A DNA stretch of 64,000 bases from Pseudarthrobacter phenanthrenivorans (GTDB taxonomy: Bacteria > Actinomycetota > Actinomycetes > Actinomycetales > Micrococcaceae): positions 1 through 64,000 of the forward strand of contig NZ_JWTB01000013.1 in assembly GCF_000813845.1 (NCBI RefSeq), in the 5' to 3' direction. The notes beneath the pieces are model-generated. The model did not search any database. It was not told where the DNA came from and was given only the letters and a program-made list of their open reading frames with translations. Both the position numbers and the translations under genes were made by a program. How positions within the stretch are numbered: the first letter of the stretch is position 1; every line of letters starts with the position of its first letter. Below, in pieces: positions 50,708-59,044 of this stretch.

Positions 50708-50894
50708 CAACCCAACGCGCGCGCGTGCCACAACGGTTTGGCGGGGGTCAAATGTTTCAGCCACCGCTCAAAGTTTTTTCTGCGGGAAAGGTCGGCTGTT
50801 GGCTGTGTCACGCTCCTGATGTGATGCCCGCGACTGCGGTGCCGGCTGGCTGCCCGGCCACCACGCATCATGGCCAGGCCGGCCGGATGCGGCC

Positions 50895-50957
50895 CCACCA
50901 CGCACCTCTGCCGCGCCGGCGGATACTGCCCACCACGCACCTCTGCCACGCCGGCGG
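50895..50957. repeat. 35-bp tandem repeat
   Basis: CCACCACGCACCTCTGCC followed by RCGCCGGCGG occurs at 50895 and 50930. A degenerate third copy (CCACCACGCATCATGGCC) lies near 50859, and GCCGGATGCGGC recurs at both sides. Confidence 0.75.
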
Positions 50958-51212
50958 CCGGATGCGGCGGGATCACTTCCAGCCACGGATCACCCACCCA
51001 CGGATCGAGTCGGGTGGTGGGAAGGCTCCCCCGCATGCCGCATACGTTCCCGGTTGTCGACCCGCAACGGAGCCTTCGCCGCGCAGATTCACCTCCGCCC
51101 CGCTTATGTCGGGGTCGTCGGGGAATACGCGGGGCGCGAATGACTTTCCGTGTCGCCGCGAAGCAGCCTGGTCGCGAGTGGATCCTCGCGGCTGGCATGC
51201 AACGGCGTCAGA

Positions 51213-51261
51213 GTCTTGTTCGCGGATCCGAATCTTCAAGGTTCTGATCCGCGAACAAGAC
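51213..51261. repeat. Perfect 16-bp inverted repeat with 17-nt spacer
   Basis: GTCTTGTTCGCGGATC (51213-51228) and its exact complement (51246-51261) flank 17 nt, 165 bp before the tRNA-Phe gene (3' side). It has no T-tract on either strand and is not adjacent to a gene end. Confidence 0.85.
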
Positions 51262-51425
51262 CGGTAGCGGCAGGCACGAGCGGCAGGCGGCCAGTGCGGG
51301 CGGCGTCAGGATTGGGAGAGGTGAAGGAGCGCGGGGCGGACCGCAACCCGGAGCAGGAAGGGGCCGGTCCGAAGGGAGGCTTTAAATGAGAAAAGCACCA
51401 GTTCCGAAGAACTGATGCTTCCCAG

Positions 51426-51501
51426 TGGTGGCTCCGACCGGCGTCGATCCGGTGACCTTTCGATTTTCAGTCGAACGCTCTACCAACTGAGCTACAGAGC
51501 C
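51426..51501 (-). tRNA. tRNA-Phe (GAA)
   Basis: A 76-nt cloverleaf on the minus strand: 5' GGCTCTG pairs with 3' CGGAGCC, discriminator A, and an encoded CCA. The anticodon loop CTGAAAA contains GAA; D-loop AGCTCAGTTGGTAGAGC and T-loop GATCGACGC are normal. Confidence 0.95.
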
Positions 51502-51549
51502 TAGGTGACTAGTCACCATGAGAGCCGGAATTACTTCCAACAATCAGAG

Positions 51550-51623
51550 CGACCCTGACGGGACTTGAACCCGCGACCTCCGCCGTGACAGGGCGGCGCG
51601 CTAACCAACTGCGCTACAGGGCC
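51550..51623 (-). tRNA. tRNA-Asp (GTC)
   Basis: A 74-nt cloverleaf on the minus strand: acceptor GGCCCTG / CAGGGTC, discriminator G (the Asp identity base), anticodon loop CTGTCAC containing GTC. CCA is not encoded. Confidence 0.95.
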
Positions 51624-51713
51624 TTGCGTTTCTTGCTTCACGGTATCTCTACCGCTTTTTTCAAGGCTTCCAGCCTACCAGACTTTTTTAGCCTGTTTGA
51701 CCAGTTCCTTGCG

Positions 51714-51786
51714 TACCCCCAACGGGATTCGAACCCGTGCCGCCGCCGTGAAAGGGCGGTGTCCTAGGCCGCTAGACGATGGGGGC
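51714..51786 (-). tRNA. tRNA-Glu (TTC)
   Basis: A 73-nt cloverleaf on the minus strand: acceptor GCCCCCA / TGGGGGT with discriminator A, anticodon loop CTTTCAC containing TTC, T-arm GGGTTCGAATCCC. CCA is not encoded. Confidence 0.95.
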
Positions 51787-51950
51787 CAGAACCCGTTCGG
51801 AACAAAATAAAAGGCGAGAAGCGAGGCTTTCCGTCTTTGTCCTTTGCGTTTCTCCGAACTGGACTCTAAAACTATAGGGCCTCTGCCGGAATTATCCAAA
51901 ATCGGCGGAAATCCGCGCCAATTCCCGCCCCGGCGCGTAAAGATGGACGG

Positions 51951-52967
51951 ATGGATGCCGTCGCAGCACTCAACGAGATTGCTTTCTGGCTGGAGCGCGG
52001 ACGCGCCGCCACGTTCAAGGTCCAGGCCTTCCGCAAGGCGGCGGCCGCCATCAGTGCGCTGCCGCCCGGGGAAGTGGCCGACCGCGCCCGGAGCGGACGG
52101 CTTAAGTCCATGAAGGGCATTGGTGACCGGACCTTCGCCGTGATCCGGCAGGCAGTGGACGGCGAAGTGCCGGACTACCTCGCCGACCTCCGCGAGAAGG
52201 GCGCGCAGCCGCTCGCCCCCGGCGGGGCTGACATCCAGGAGGCGCTCCGCGGCGACCTGCACAGCCACAGCGAGTGGTCCGACGGCGGCTCCCCCATTGA
52301 ACTGATGGTTGCCGCTGCGGGGGTGCTGGGGAGGGAGTACCTGGCCCTGACTGACCACTCCCCCAACCTCACTATCGCCAACGGGCTCTCGCCCGACCGG
52401 CTGCGGGACCAGCTGGATGTGGTGGCGGGCATCAACGACGGCGGCGGGACAACCCGGCTCCTGACCGGGATCGAGGTGGACATCCTGGAGTCCGGTGACC
52501 TGGACCAGGAGCCGGAACTGCTGGAGCGCCTGGATATCGTCGTGGCCAGCGTCCACTCGAAGCTCCGCGCTGACCGAAAGACCATGACCAAGCGCATGCT
52601 CGGCGGCATCCAGGACCCGCAGACCAATGTGCTGGGCCACTGCACGGGCCGGCTGGTGGAGGGCACCCGCGGAACCCGGCCGCCTTCCGAGTTCGACGCC
52701 AAGGAAGTCTTTGCAGCCTGCGCCGAGAACAATGTGGCAGTGGAGATCAACTCCCGTCCCGAGCGGCAGGATCCGCCCGATGCCTTGATCCAGCTTGCGC
52801 TGGATGCCGGGTGCCTGTTTTCGATCGACAGCGACGCCCATGCGCCCGGGCAGCTGGATTTCCTGCAGTACGGCGCCGAGCGGGCAGCCCGCAACCACGT
52901 ACCCGCCGAGCGGATCATCACCACCTGGCCCGTGGACAAGCTGCTGGCCTGGGCCAGCCAAACCTAG
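51951..52967 (+). CDS. PHP-domain phosphoesterase (PolX C-terminal-like)
   Basis: A 338-aa protein with an N-terminal helix-hairpin-helix region (about 1-80; G-I-G-D-R-T-F-A near 56-63) and a C-terminal PHP domain (about 98-335). Metal ligands are visible as H-S-H near 103-105, D-H-S near 138, E near 174 in T-G-I-E-V-D-I, H near 201 in V-A-S-V-H-S, and D-S-D-A-H near 292-296. It equals the end of PolX without the polymerase core, so it may be a stand-alone 3' phosphoesterase/exonuclease. A weak TAAAGA hexamer lies 7 nt before the ATG. Confidence 0.88.
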   Translation: MDAVAALNEIAFWLERGRAATFKVQAFRKAAAAISALPPGEVADRARSGRLKSMKGIGDRTFAVIRQAVDGEVPDYLADLREKGAQPLAPGGADIQEALRGDLHSHSEWSDGGSPIELMVAAAGVLGREYLALTDHSPNLTIANGLSPDRLRDQLDVVAGINDGGGTTRLLTGIEVDILESGDLDQEPELLERLDIVVASVHSKLRADRKTMTKRMLGGIQDPQTNVLGHCTGRLVEGTRGTRPPSEFDAKEVFAACAENNVAVEINSRPERQDPPDALIQLALDAGCLFSIDSDAHAPGQLDFLQYGAERAARNHVPAERIITTWPVDKLLAWASQT

Positions 52968-53016
52968 GCGGGACCGCCGTGGCCGATTCCCGCCAGCCCC
53001 GCGCCCTGGCCGGCCG

Positions 53017-53022
53017 TAGATT
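53017..53022 (+). promoter_or_regulatory. -10 element of the DMT transporter gene
   Basis: TAGATT, 6 nt (GGTCTT) before the ATG at 53029. Confidence 0.5.
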
Positions 53023-53028
53023 GGTCTT

Positions 53029-53979
53029 ATGCCTTCAGCCCACCCTGCCCAGAACCGAATGAAACCTCCGGCCGTGGCACCCGCCCCCGTCAAGGCCCTC
53101 GGCGTGGCGGCCATGGTGGTGACCGTGGTGCTGTGGGCCTCTGCCTTCGTCGGCATCAGGGCCATTGGCCCGCACTTCTCCCCCGGCCCGCTGACCTTGG
53201 GCAGACTGTCGGTGGCCGCCGTCGTCCTGGCGTTCCTGGTGGTGCCGCAAATGCTCAGGAGCCGGCTGCTGCCCAAGGGCCGGGAATGGCTGCCGATCAT
53301 CGCGTACGGGGTGATGTGGTTTGGCGGCTACAACGTCGCCCTGAATGCCGCCGAACACATTCTTGATGCCGGAACCAGCGCCCTCCTGATCAACGTCAAC
53401 CCCATCCTGGTGGCCATCATGGCCGGATTCTTCCTCAAAGAGGGGTTCCCGCGCTGGCTGCTCATCGGCAGCACGGTGGCGTTCGCCGGCGTGGCGCTGA
53501 TCGCCCTGGGGTCCGGACGGCCGCGGGTTCCCGGGGAAAGTCCGACGGCGGACCTGGCAGGCGTGGCGCTTTGCCTCCTGGCGGCGGTGCTCGCCGCCGT
53601 CAGCGTCATCATCCAGAAGCCGGTGGTGCGGAAGTTTCCGGCGGCTCAGGCAACCTGGTTCGGCATCGTGGTGGGGGCGCTGTGCTGCCTGCCGTTTGCC
53701 GGACAGTTGGCGTCCGAGGTGCAGTTGGCTCCGCCCGGGGCGACCTGGGGCCTGGCATACCTGGGGGTCTTTCCCACAGCGATCGCCTTTACCACCTGGG
53801 CCTACGCGCTTTCCCTGGTGGACGCCGGCAAGCTGGCGGCCACCACCTACCTGGTGCCCGGAACCACTGTCCTGATCTCCTGGCTGCTGCTCGGTGAAAT
53901 CCCCACAGCCTGGGGACTCGTGGGTGGCCTAGTGTGCCTGGTGGGAGTAGGACTGACCCGGCGGAGGATCCGGGGCTGA
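53029..53979 (+). CDS. EamA/DMT-family transporter
   Basis: A 316-aa membrane protein with ten hydrophobic segments in two EamA repeats (about 22-155 and 175-310). Typical parts are L-W-A-S-A-F-V-G-I near 35-43, T-S-A-L-L-I-N-V-N-P-I near 116-126, W-A-Y-A-L near 262-266 and A-T-T-Y-L-V-P near 275-281. The family exports metabolites such as amino acids or drugs; substrate is unknown. An in-frame ATG at 53059 is an alternative, but the -10 spacing favours 53029. Confidence 0.9.
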   Translation: MPSAHPAQNRMKPPAVAPAPVKALGVAAMVVTVVLWASAFVGIRAIGPHFSPGPLTLGRLSVAAVVLAFLVVPQMLRSRLLPKGREWLPIIAYGVMWFGGYNVALNAAEHILDAGTSALLINVNPILVAIMAGFFLKEGFPRWLLIGSTVAFAGVALIALGSGRPRVPGESPTADLAGVALCLLAAVLAAVSVIIQKPVVRKFPAAQATWFGIVVGALCCLPFAGQLASEVQLAPPGATWGLAYLGVFPTAIAFTTWAYALSLVDAGKLAATTYLVPGTTVLISWLLLGEIPTAWGLVGGLVCLVGVGLTRRRIRG

Positions 53980-53995
53980 CGCTGCCGTGTGGGGC

Positions 53996-54001
53996 TAAAG
54001 T
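53996..54001 (+). promoter_or_regulatory. -10 element of the small metallopeptidase gene
   Basis: TAAAGT, 6 nt (CGGAGT) before the ATG at 54008. Confidence 0.5.
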
Positions 54002-54007
54002 CGGAGT

Positions 54008-54469
54008 ATGCCAGCCAGCCTGCCGCCGGGCCTGCCGATCATCCCCTCCGGGCCGGATGGGCCTGCCGCTAAGAAACCTGTGCCCTCCCAGGGAACATCC
54101 CGCTTCACCATGTCCCCGGACGACTTTGAGGCGGCCGTCCAGGATGCCCTGGACAGCATCCCGGACAGCCTGGCCCAGGCCATGGACAACGTGGCGGTCT
54201 TTATCGACGACGACTACACGCCAGGCCCCCGGGAAGACCCGGACACCGTGCTTTTGGGGTTGTATGAGGAGGTTCCCCTGACCGAACGCGATTCGTGGTG
54301 GGACGCCGGCTCCCTGCCGGACCGGATCACCATCTTCCGCGAACCCATCCTGGAAATCTGCGCCTCGCGGGACGACGTCATCCACGAGGTCGCTGTCACG
54401 ATAGTGCACGAAATCGCGCATCATTTCGGCATCCCGGATGACCGGCTGCACGAGCTGGGCTGGGGCTAG
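54008..54469 (+). CDS. Small zincin-like metallopeptidase
   Basis: A 153-aa protein of the minimal MtfA/DUF1025-type zincin group. The zinc motif H-E-I-A-H-H-F-G-I is at 134-142, and the terminal L-H-E-L-G-W-G adds the family's third ligand region. The N-terminal 30 residues are variable and proline-rich. The substrate is unknown. There is no signal peptide. Confidence 0.88.
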   Translation: MPASLPPGLPIIPSGPDGPAAKKPVPSQGTSRFTMSPDDFEAAVQDALDSIPDSLAQAMDNVAVFIDDDYTPGPREDPDTVLLGLYEEVPLTERDSWWDAGSLPDRITIFREPILEICASRDDVIHEVAVTIVHEIAHHFGIPDDRLHELGWG

Positions 54470-54472
54470 CCT
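54467..54472 (+). promoter_or_regulatory. -10 element of the cation efflux gene
   Basis: TAGCCT overlaps the stop codon of the metallopeptidase gene and ends 6 nt (GTAGCC) before the ATG at 54479. Confidence 0.45.
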
Positions 54473-54478
54473 GTAGCC

Positions 54479-55393
54479 ATGGGACACGACCATAGCCACG
54501 GAATCACCGGTACCAGGCGGCACCGGAAACGCCTCGTGGCCGTCCTGGGCATCACGCTTGGTGTGGTTGTCATCCAGACGGTGGGCGCAATACTTTCCGG
54601 ATCGCTGTCGCTGCTGGCAGATGCCGGCCACATGCTGTCCGATGCCGCCGGCGTCACCATCGCCCTCATGGCGGCCTGGATCGCGGGACGCCCGGCGAGC
54701 GACCAGCGGACCTACGGCTTCCAGCGCGCCGAAGTGCTGGCGGCGCTGGCCAATGCCCTGATCCTGATCGTGATCTCCGCGGTGATCTTTACCGAGGCGG
54801 TCCGCCGGTTCAGCGCACCGCCGCTGGTGCAAACGGACATCATGCTGTTTGCCGCCATCCTGGGTGCCGCGGCCAACCTCGCCTCGCTCCTGGTCCTGCG
54901 AACGGCGCAGGAGGAAAGCCTCAACATCCGGGGCGCCTACCTGGAAGTCCTTGGCGACCTCCTGGGCTCCCTTGCCGTGATCGCCGCAGCGGCAGTCATC
55001 AAGCTCACGGGTTTCCAGGCGGCGGACACGATCGCCTCGGTCCTGATCGCCCTGATGATCCTGCCCCGGGCCTGGAGCCTGCTGCGCGACGTGGTGGACG
55101 TCCTGCTGGAAGCCACCCCCAAAGGGGTGGAGGTGCAGATGATCCGCGAACACATCCTGTCAGTGGCGGGCGTGACCGACGTACACGACATCCATATCTG
55201 GACCATCACCTCGGGTGTTCCCGTCTTTTCCGCCCACGTTGTGGTGGATGACGGCGTCCTCAACGCCCGTGGCGCGGACCAGCTGCTGGACAAGCTCATC
55301 AGCTGCCTGGGCTCCCACTTTGACACCGACCACTGCACCTTCCAGCTGGAACCGGCAAGCCACTCCGAGCATGAAGCCAACCAGCATGCCTGA
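54479..55393 (+). CDS. Cation diffusion facilitator (CzcD-like)
   Basis: A 304-aa metal:proton antiporter exporting zinc or cobalt-like ions. A His-rich N-terminus (G-H-D-H-S-H-G), six membrane segments (about 20-205) and a C-terminal cytoplasmic ferredoxin-like domain (about 215-295). Transport-site residues appear as L-A-D-A-G-H-M-L-S-D near 46-55 (His50/Asp54) and G-A-Y-L-E-V-L-G-D near 151-159. The C-terminus is again His-rich. The gene starts 9 nt after the metallopeptidase stop. Confidence 0.94.
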   Translation: MGHDHSHGITGTRRHRKRLVAVLGITLGVVVIQTVGAILSGSLSLLADAGHMLSDAAGVTIALMAAWIAGRPASDQRTYGFQRAEVLAALANALILIVISAVIFTEAVRRFSAPPLVQTDIMLFAAILGAAANLASLLVLRTAQEESLNIRGAYLEVLGDLLGSLAVIAAAAVIKLTGFQAADTIASVLIALMILPRAWSLLRDVVDVLLEATPKGVEVQMIREHILSVAGVTDVHDIHIWTITSGVPVFSAHVVVDDGVLNARGADQLLDKLISCLGSHFDTDHCTFQLEPASHSEHEANQHA

Positions 55394-55577
55394 ATCCGAC
55401 ACGCGCCGGTCAGTTCCCACGAAAATGACACAGTTGTGGTTTATGTTATTGATGTGACTGCTGTTGCTTATGTGCATAACGTCACGTAACCTCGGACTGC
55501 TGGCGAGCAGCTGAGGGGCACCGTCGTGCCACATCCAGAACCTCACTCCCAGCCCGAATGTTGCGAGGTCTCTGCAG
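55394..55577 (+). promoter_or_regulatory. Structured leader of the NlpC/P60 gene
   Basis: An AT-richer stretch (55430-55480) is followed by two hairpins: CCTCGGACTGCT/AGCAGCTGAGG (55490-55516) and GGCAC-CGTC-GTGCC (55517-55530), then the GAGG ribosome binding site. AAC-GTC-AC-GTAAC repeats precede the hairpins. This looks like a regulated leader (MtrA site or c-di-AMP riboswitch are candidates), but I could not confirm a known motif. Confidence 0.5.
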
Positions 55578-57068
55578 ATGGCTTTATCCGGATCCGGCCG
55601 CAGGACGGCCGTGCTGTGCGCCGCCGTCGTCCTTTTTGCTTCCGTTGCCACGCCTGCTGCCGCTGTCCCGGTGGCATCCTCGCCGCTGGCCGTTCCGGCG
55701 TCGCCTGAGATCCCATCGCCTGAAGACATCGCGGCAGCGAAGGCCAGCGAGTCCGCAACAGCGGACCAGGTGGCCTCCATCGAGCGCATCCTGGCTGATG
55801 CCTCCGCAGCCCAGCAGGCGGCATTCGCGGTGGCCATGCAGGCCAACAACTCTTACAGCGAAGCCCTGGTGGAGCTTCAGCAGCGCACCGACGCGGCTTC
55901 TGTCGCGGCCGCGAAGGCTTCGGCGGCCCGCGGACAGCAGGACAAGACCCGGAAGAAGGTGGGACAGCTTGCCGGGGATCTCTACCGCAACGGCGGCCTG
56001 AACCCCACCCTTGGAAGCCTGGCGGGCGGGGGCGACAGCCTGCAGCAGGCGGCCACCCTCGAGGCACTTTCTGCCAGCCGGAGCCGGGCATTTGAAGCGG
56101 CCGACGCCGCGGCCACCGCCTACCGTTCCCTGACCGCGGCCGCCGACGATGCCACAAAGGCCGCCGACGATGCGGCGAAGACCGCGGAACAGCGGAAGTC
56201 CGAGGCAGAACAGGCGAACGCCGCCCAGCTGAAGGCCGTCGCGGATGCCAAGGCGCAGCGGACCGTGCTGGTGGACCAGCTGGCACAGCTGCGCAACACC
56301 ACCGTGGCGCTGGAATCGGCCCGCGTGGATGCGTTGGACCGGCAGCGCGAAGAGGCCCGCCTGGCCGCGCTGTCCGCCGCCGCCGACAAGGCGGCCCAGG
56401 ACAAGGCGGCCCAGGACAAGGCGGCACAGGACAGCGCTGCCCGTGGGAATGCCGCTCAGGACCAGGCATCCCAAAACCAGCGGCCCGCGGCACCCGCCCC
56501 TGTCGCGCCGGCCCCGGCGGCACCTGCTCCCGCGCCTGCTGCACCCGCTCCGGCACCGGCACCGGCACCCGCTCCGGCCCCTGCACCCGCCCCCGCTCCG
56601 GCTCCGGCTCCGGCTCCGGCTCCAGTTATTCCTGCCCCGGCTCCCGGTCCGGTGGAGCCCGCTCCGGCGCCCACGCCTCCACCCGCGACCGGGGCAGGCA
56701 CGTATGAGGCCGCCATTTCCGTCGCCATGGGCAAGGTGGGCGCGCCGTACTTCTACCAGTGGGGCGGCACCGGGCCGTACGGTTTTGACTGCTCCGGCCT
56801 GGTCCAGAATGCGTTCGCCGCAGCCGGGAAGTACCTGCCGCGCACTGCCTCGCAGCAGTATGCCGCCGCCCCGGTCCACGTCCCCATTTCGCAGGCCCGC
56901 CGCGGCGACCTGCTGGTCTGGGGTTCGGCGCCGAACTTCTACCATGTGGCCATCTACCTCGGTAACGGCCAGGTGGTCCAGGCACTGAATCCGCAGGAAG
57001 GGATTACGGTCTCCACCATCAGCTCCATGGTCGGCATGGACCTGTGGCCCTACGCGGCACGGTTCTAA
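55578..57068 (+). CDS. Secreted NlpC/P60 peptidoglycan endopeptidase (RipA-like)
   Basis: A 496-aa cell-wall hydrolase. Signal peptide about 1-30; long coiled-coil region (about 45-280, Ala/Lys/Gln-rich) as in RipA-type PcsB proteins; Pro-Ala linker (about 302-375); NlpC/P60 domain (about 378-496). The catalytic Cys405 is in F-D-C-S-G and His456 in F-Y-H-V-A-I-Y-L-G. It cleaves D-iGlu-mDAP stem-peptide bonds, usually at the septum. The linker DNA is a run of (GCC/CCG)-type repeats prone to length change. Confidence 0.93.
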   Translation: MALSGSGRRTAVLCAAVVLFASVATPAAAVPVASSPLAVPASPEIPSPEDIAAAKASESATADQVASIERILADASAAQQAAFAVAMQANNSYSEALVELQQRTDAASVAAAKASAARGQQDKTRKKVGQLAGDLYRNGGLNPTLGSLAGGGDSLQQAATLEALSASRSRAFEAADAAATAYRSLTAAADDATKAADDAAKTAEQRKSEAEQANAAQLKAVADAKAQRTVLVDQLAQLRNTTVALESARVDALDRQREEARLAALSAAADKAAQDKAAQDKAAQDSAARGNAAQDQASQNQRPAAPAPVAPAPAAPAPAPAAPAPAPAPAPAPAPAPAPAPAPAPAPAPVIPAPAPGPVEPAPAPTPPPATGAGTYEAAISVAMGKVGAPYFYQWGGTGPYGFDCSGLVQNAFAAAGKYLPRTASQQYAAAPVHVPISQARRGDLLVWGSAPNFYHVAIYLGNGQVVQALNPQEGITVSTISSMVGMDLWPYAARF

Positions 57069-57122
57069 TCAGCCCCGCATCAGCCCGGCCGGTTCCAGGC
57101 ACCCATGCTGGGGCCGCCGTCG

Positions 57123-58016
57123 TCAGCTCAGGATGTCCTTGGTGACGAACCGGCCATAAGCGAGCGCCCCGAACACCGCCACGTAGCCTGCCTGGAGCAG
57201 GGCATTGCTGGCGAAGGAATCCCAGACCAGGGGCTGGCGCAGCATGTCCCCGAAGCCAAGCCAGTAGTGGCTGAAGAGCCAGGGGTGCAGCCACTCCAGC
57301 TGGGGAAGCTGGTCCAGGACCTGCGAAACCACGGAGACGACCACGGTGGCAGCCATCGCCCCCACCGGGACCACGGTCAGCGTGGACAGGAACAGCCCGA
57401 TCGCCGACAAGCCCGCAAGGGACACGGCCAGGTAGCCGGCGATCAGCACGATGCGCAGGGCCGCCTCCCACGGTTGGACCACCCCGCCCGAAAGCAGGGT
57501 CACCGGACCAACCGGGAACAACGCCGCGCCGATGGCTGCGCCGGCGGCGCCCACGGTCAACGGGGCAACAATGCAGAACGCCAGGGCGCCGGCGTACTTG
57601 ACCAGGAGCAGGCGCACCCGGCCGGCCGGGGCCACCAGGAGGTAGCGGAGGGTCCCCAGGCCCGCCTCCCCGGCAATGGTGTCCCCCGCGACCACGCCCA
57701 CCGCGAGTGGCATGAACAACGGAACGGAGACCAGCATTGCGGTAAAGGCCACGAACAGGCCATTCTGCGTGATCCGGTCCAGGAACGCCGGCCCCCGGCC
57801 CGGCGGCACCGTGGAAGAGACCCGCACGGCGATGGCAATAAGCACCGGAATGGCGGCCAGCGCCACCAGCAGCGCCCAGGTCCGGCGGCGCCCGAAGAGG
57901 ACCTTGAGTTCCGAACCCAGCAGGGACAGCCCGGACGTTCGCGGCGCGGCGGCCGGCTGGGCGGTTCCGGCTGCTCCGGCTGCTCCGGGCAGCCCGGCGG
58001 GGACACTACTGGGCAA
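57123..58016 (-). CDS. ABC-2 type transporter permease
   Basis: A 297-aa membrane protein with about six hydrophobic segments (residues 45-290) and an ABC-2 type layout (G-E-A-G-L-G-T-L-R-Y-L-L near 117-128). It pairs with the ATPase gene at 58006-59028. The frame opens earlier (58124), but a TTG at 58016 has GGGAAGGA 7 nt upstream and overlaps the ATPase stop by 11 bp, so this is the likely start. The substrate is unknown; the layout suggests export. Confidence 0.88.
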   Translation of the reverse strand: MPSSVPAGLPGAAGAAGTAQPAAAPRTSGLSLLGSELKVLFGRRRTWALLVALAAIPVLIAIAVRVSSTVPPGRGPAFLDRITQNGLFVAFTAMLVSVPLFMPLAVGVVAGDTIAGEAGLGTLRYLLVAPAGRVRLLLVKYAGALAFCIVAPLTVGAAGAAIGAALFPVGPVTLLSGGVVQPWEAALRIVLIAGYLAVSLAGLSAIGLFLSTLTVVPVGAMAATVVVSVVSQVLDQLPQLEWLHPWLFSHYWLGFGDMLRQPLVWDSFASNALLQAGYVAVFGALAYGRFVTKDILS

Positions 58017-59028
58017 CGTCGAATCCTTCCCCGGTGAGGGCAACAAAGCGGTCTTCAAGGCTTTCACGTTCGACGGCGAAGCCCCGGACCCGGACGCCGG
58101 CCTGGACCAGGTGCGCCACAACATCCTCGGGAAGCACCGCTTGTTGCCCGGCAGCGGCCGCCAGCGCGGCGACCAGCGTTTCGCCGTCCGGCTGCGGGCG
58201 CGCCTGCCCGGTGTGGCCCGGTTCCAGTGCCAGCCCGAGCCCGGCCAGGACCTGCCGGGCCACGCCGGCGTCGGGCGTGAGCAGCCTGAGGCGGGCGCTG
58301 CCGGCCTGCCGCAACTCGGCCAGCGGCCCCTGTGCCACGAGCTTTCCGGCGCTCATGACTGCCGCATGGCTGCACATCTGGTCCACCTCCGCCAGCAGGT
58401 GGCTCGAGACAAAGATGGTGGTGCCCTCGCCGGCCAAGGACCGGACCAGGTTCCGGACTTCCCGGGTGCCCTGCGGGTCCAGCCCGTTGGTGGGTTCATC
58501 CAGCACCAGCAGGTCCCGTGGCGACAGCAGGGCGTTGGCAATGCCCAGCCTCTGCTTCATGCCCAGGGAGTACGCGTGCACCCGCTTGCCTGCCGCATGC
58601 TCCAGTCCGACGCGTTCCAGGGCCCGATCAACCCTGGCCTTGCGGGTGGAGGGGACGGTGTGCGGGCCGGCGGCGTCAAGCCGGTGCAGATTCGCCGCGC
58701 CCGATAGGAAAGGGTAGAAGGCCGGCCCCTCCACCAGGGCGCCCACGCGGGGCAGGACGTCATGCAGCTTCTCCGGCATCTCCTGCCCCAGCAGCCGGAC
58801 CGTTCCGGCGGACGCGGCGGCCAGGCCCAGCAGCATACGGATGGTGGTGGTCTTTCCGGAGCCGTTGGGCCCCAGGAAGCCGAAGACCGTTCCGTGCGGC
58901 ACGGCCAGGTCTACGCCGTCGACGGCGGCCTGCCGGCCAAAGTGCTTGCTGAGGCCCCGGGTTTCGATGGCCAGGGCGGCGTTGCCCGGGCCGGCCCCGG
59001 CTTCCCCCGCACTCCCCCGTTCAGCCAC
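58006..59028 (-). CDS. ABC transporter ATP-binding protein
   Basis: A 340-aa ATPase. Walker A G-P-N-G-S-G-K-T-T near 53-61, signature Y-S-L-G-M-K-Q-R-L near 154-162, Walker B L-L-V-L-D-E-P near 173-179, switch His in V-S-S-H-L-L near 207. A C-terminal extension after about 230 resembles the regulatory domain of DrrA/NatA-type exporters. It starts with GTG 16 nt after the LolA-fold gene stop. Together with the permease it forms an exporter, possibly linked to the LolA-like protein. Confidence 0.93.
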   Translation of the reverse strand: MAERGSAGEAGAGPGNAALAIETRGLSKHFGRQAAVDGVDLAVPHGTVFGFLGPNGSGKTTTIRMLLGLAAASAGTVRLLGQEMPEKLHDVLPRVGALVEGPAFYPFLSGAANLHRLDAAGPHTVPSTRKARVDRALERVGLEHAAGKRVHAYSLGMKQRLGIANALLSPRDLLVLDEPTNGLDPQGTREVRNLVRSLAGEGTTIFVSSHLLAEVDQMCSHAAVMSAGKLVAQGPLAELRQAGSARLRLLTPDAGVARQVLAGLGLALEPGHTGQARPQPDGETLVAALAAAAGQQAVLPEDVVAHLVQAGVRVRGFAVERESLEDRFVALTGEGFDVAQ

Positions 59029-59044
59029 TGGCTTGAGCCGCCAT

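Larger units (their letters stand above)
50439..51425. other. Gene-poor region of about 1 kb with repeats and operators
   Basis: I see no convincing gene here. Frames such as 50626-51198 and 50973-51239 on the minus strand lack the third-position GC bias of neighbouring genes and show no recognisable domain. The region holds the levansucrase promoter and operators (50594-50707), a 35-bp repeat (50895-50957), a 16-bp perfect inverted repeat (51213-51261) and sequence preceding the tRNA cluster. Confidence 0.6.

Noticed and set aside
50626..51198. 190-codon minus-strand open frame in the gene-poor region
   Set aside because: It has low third-position GC for this genome, no domain, and it translates the 35-bp repeat. 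It is more likely non-coding.
50973..51239. 88-codon minus-strand open frame
   Set aside because: Its codons lack the strong G/C third-position preference of neighbours and its start lies inside the inverted repeat.
51426..51786. Integrated element at the tRNA cluster
   Set aside because: No integrase gene or duplicated tRNA 3' end is visible in the flanks.
55490..55530. c-di-AMP (ydaO) riboswitch
   Set aside because: The hairpins are clear, but I could not match the conserved ydaO core by eye, so it is reported only as a structured leader.
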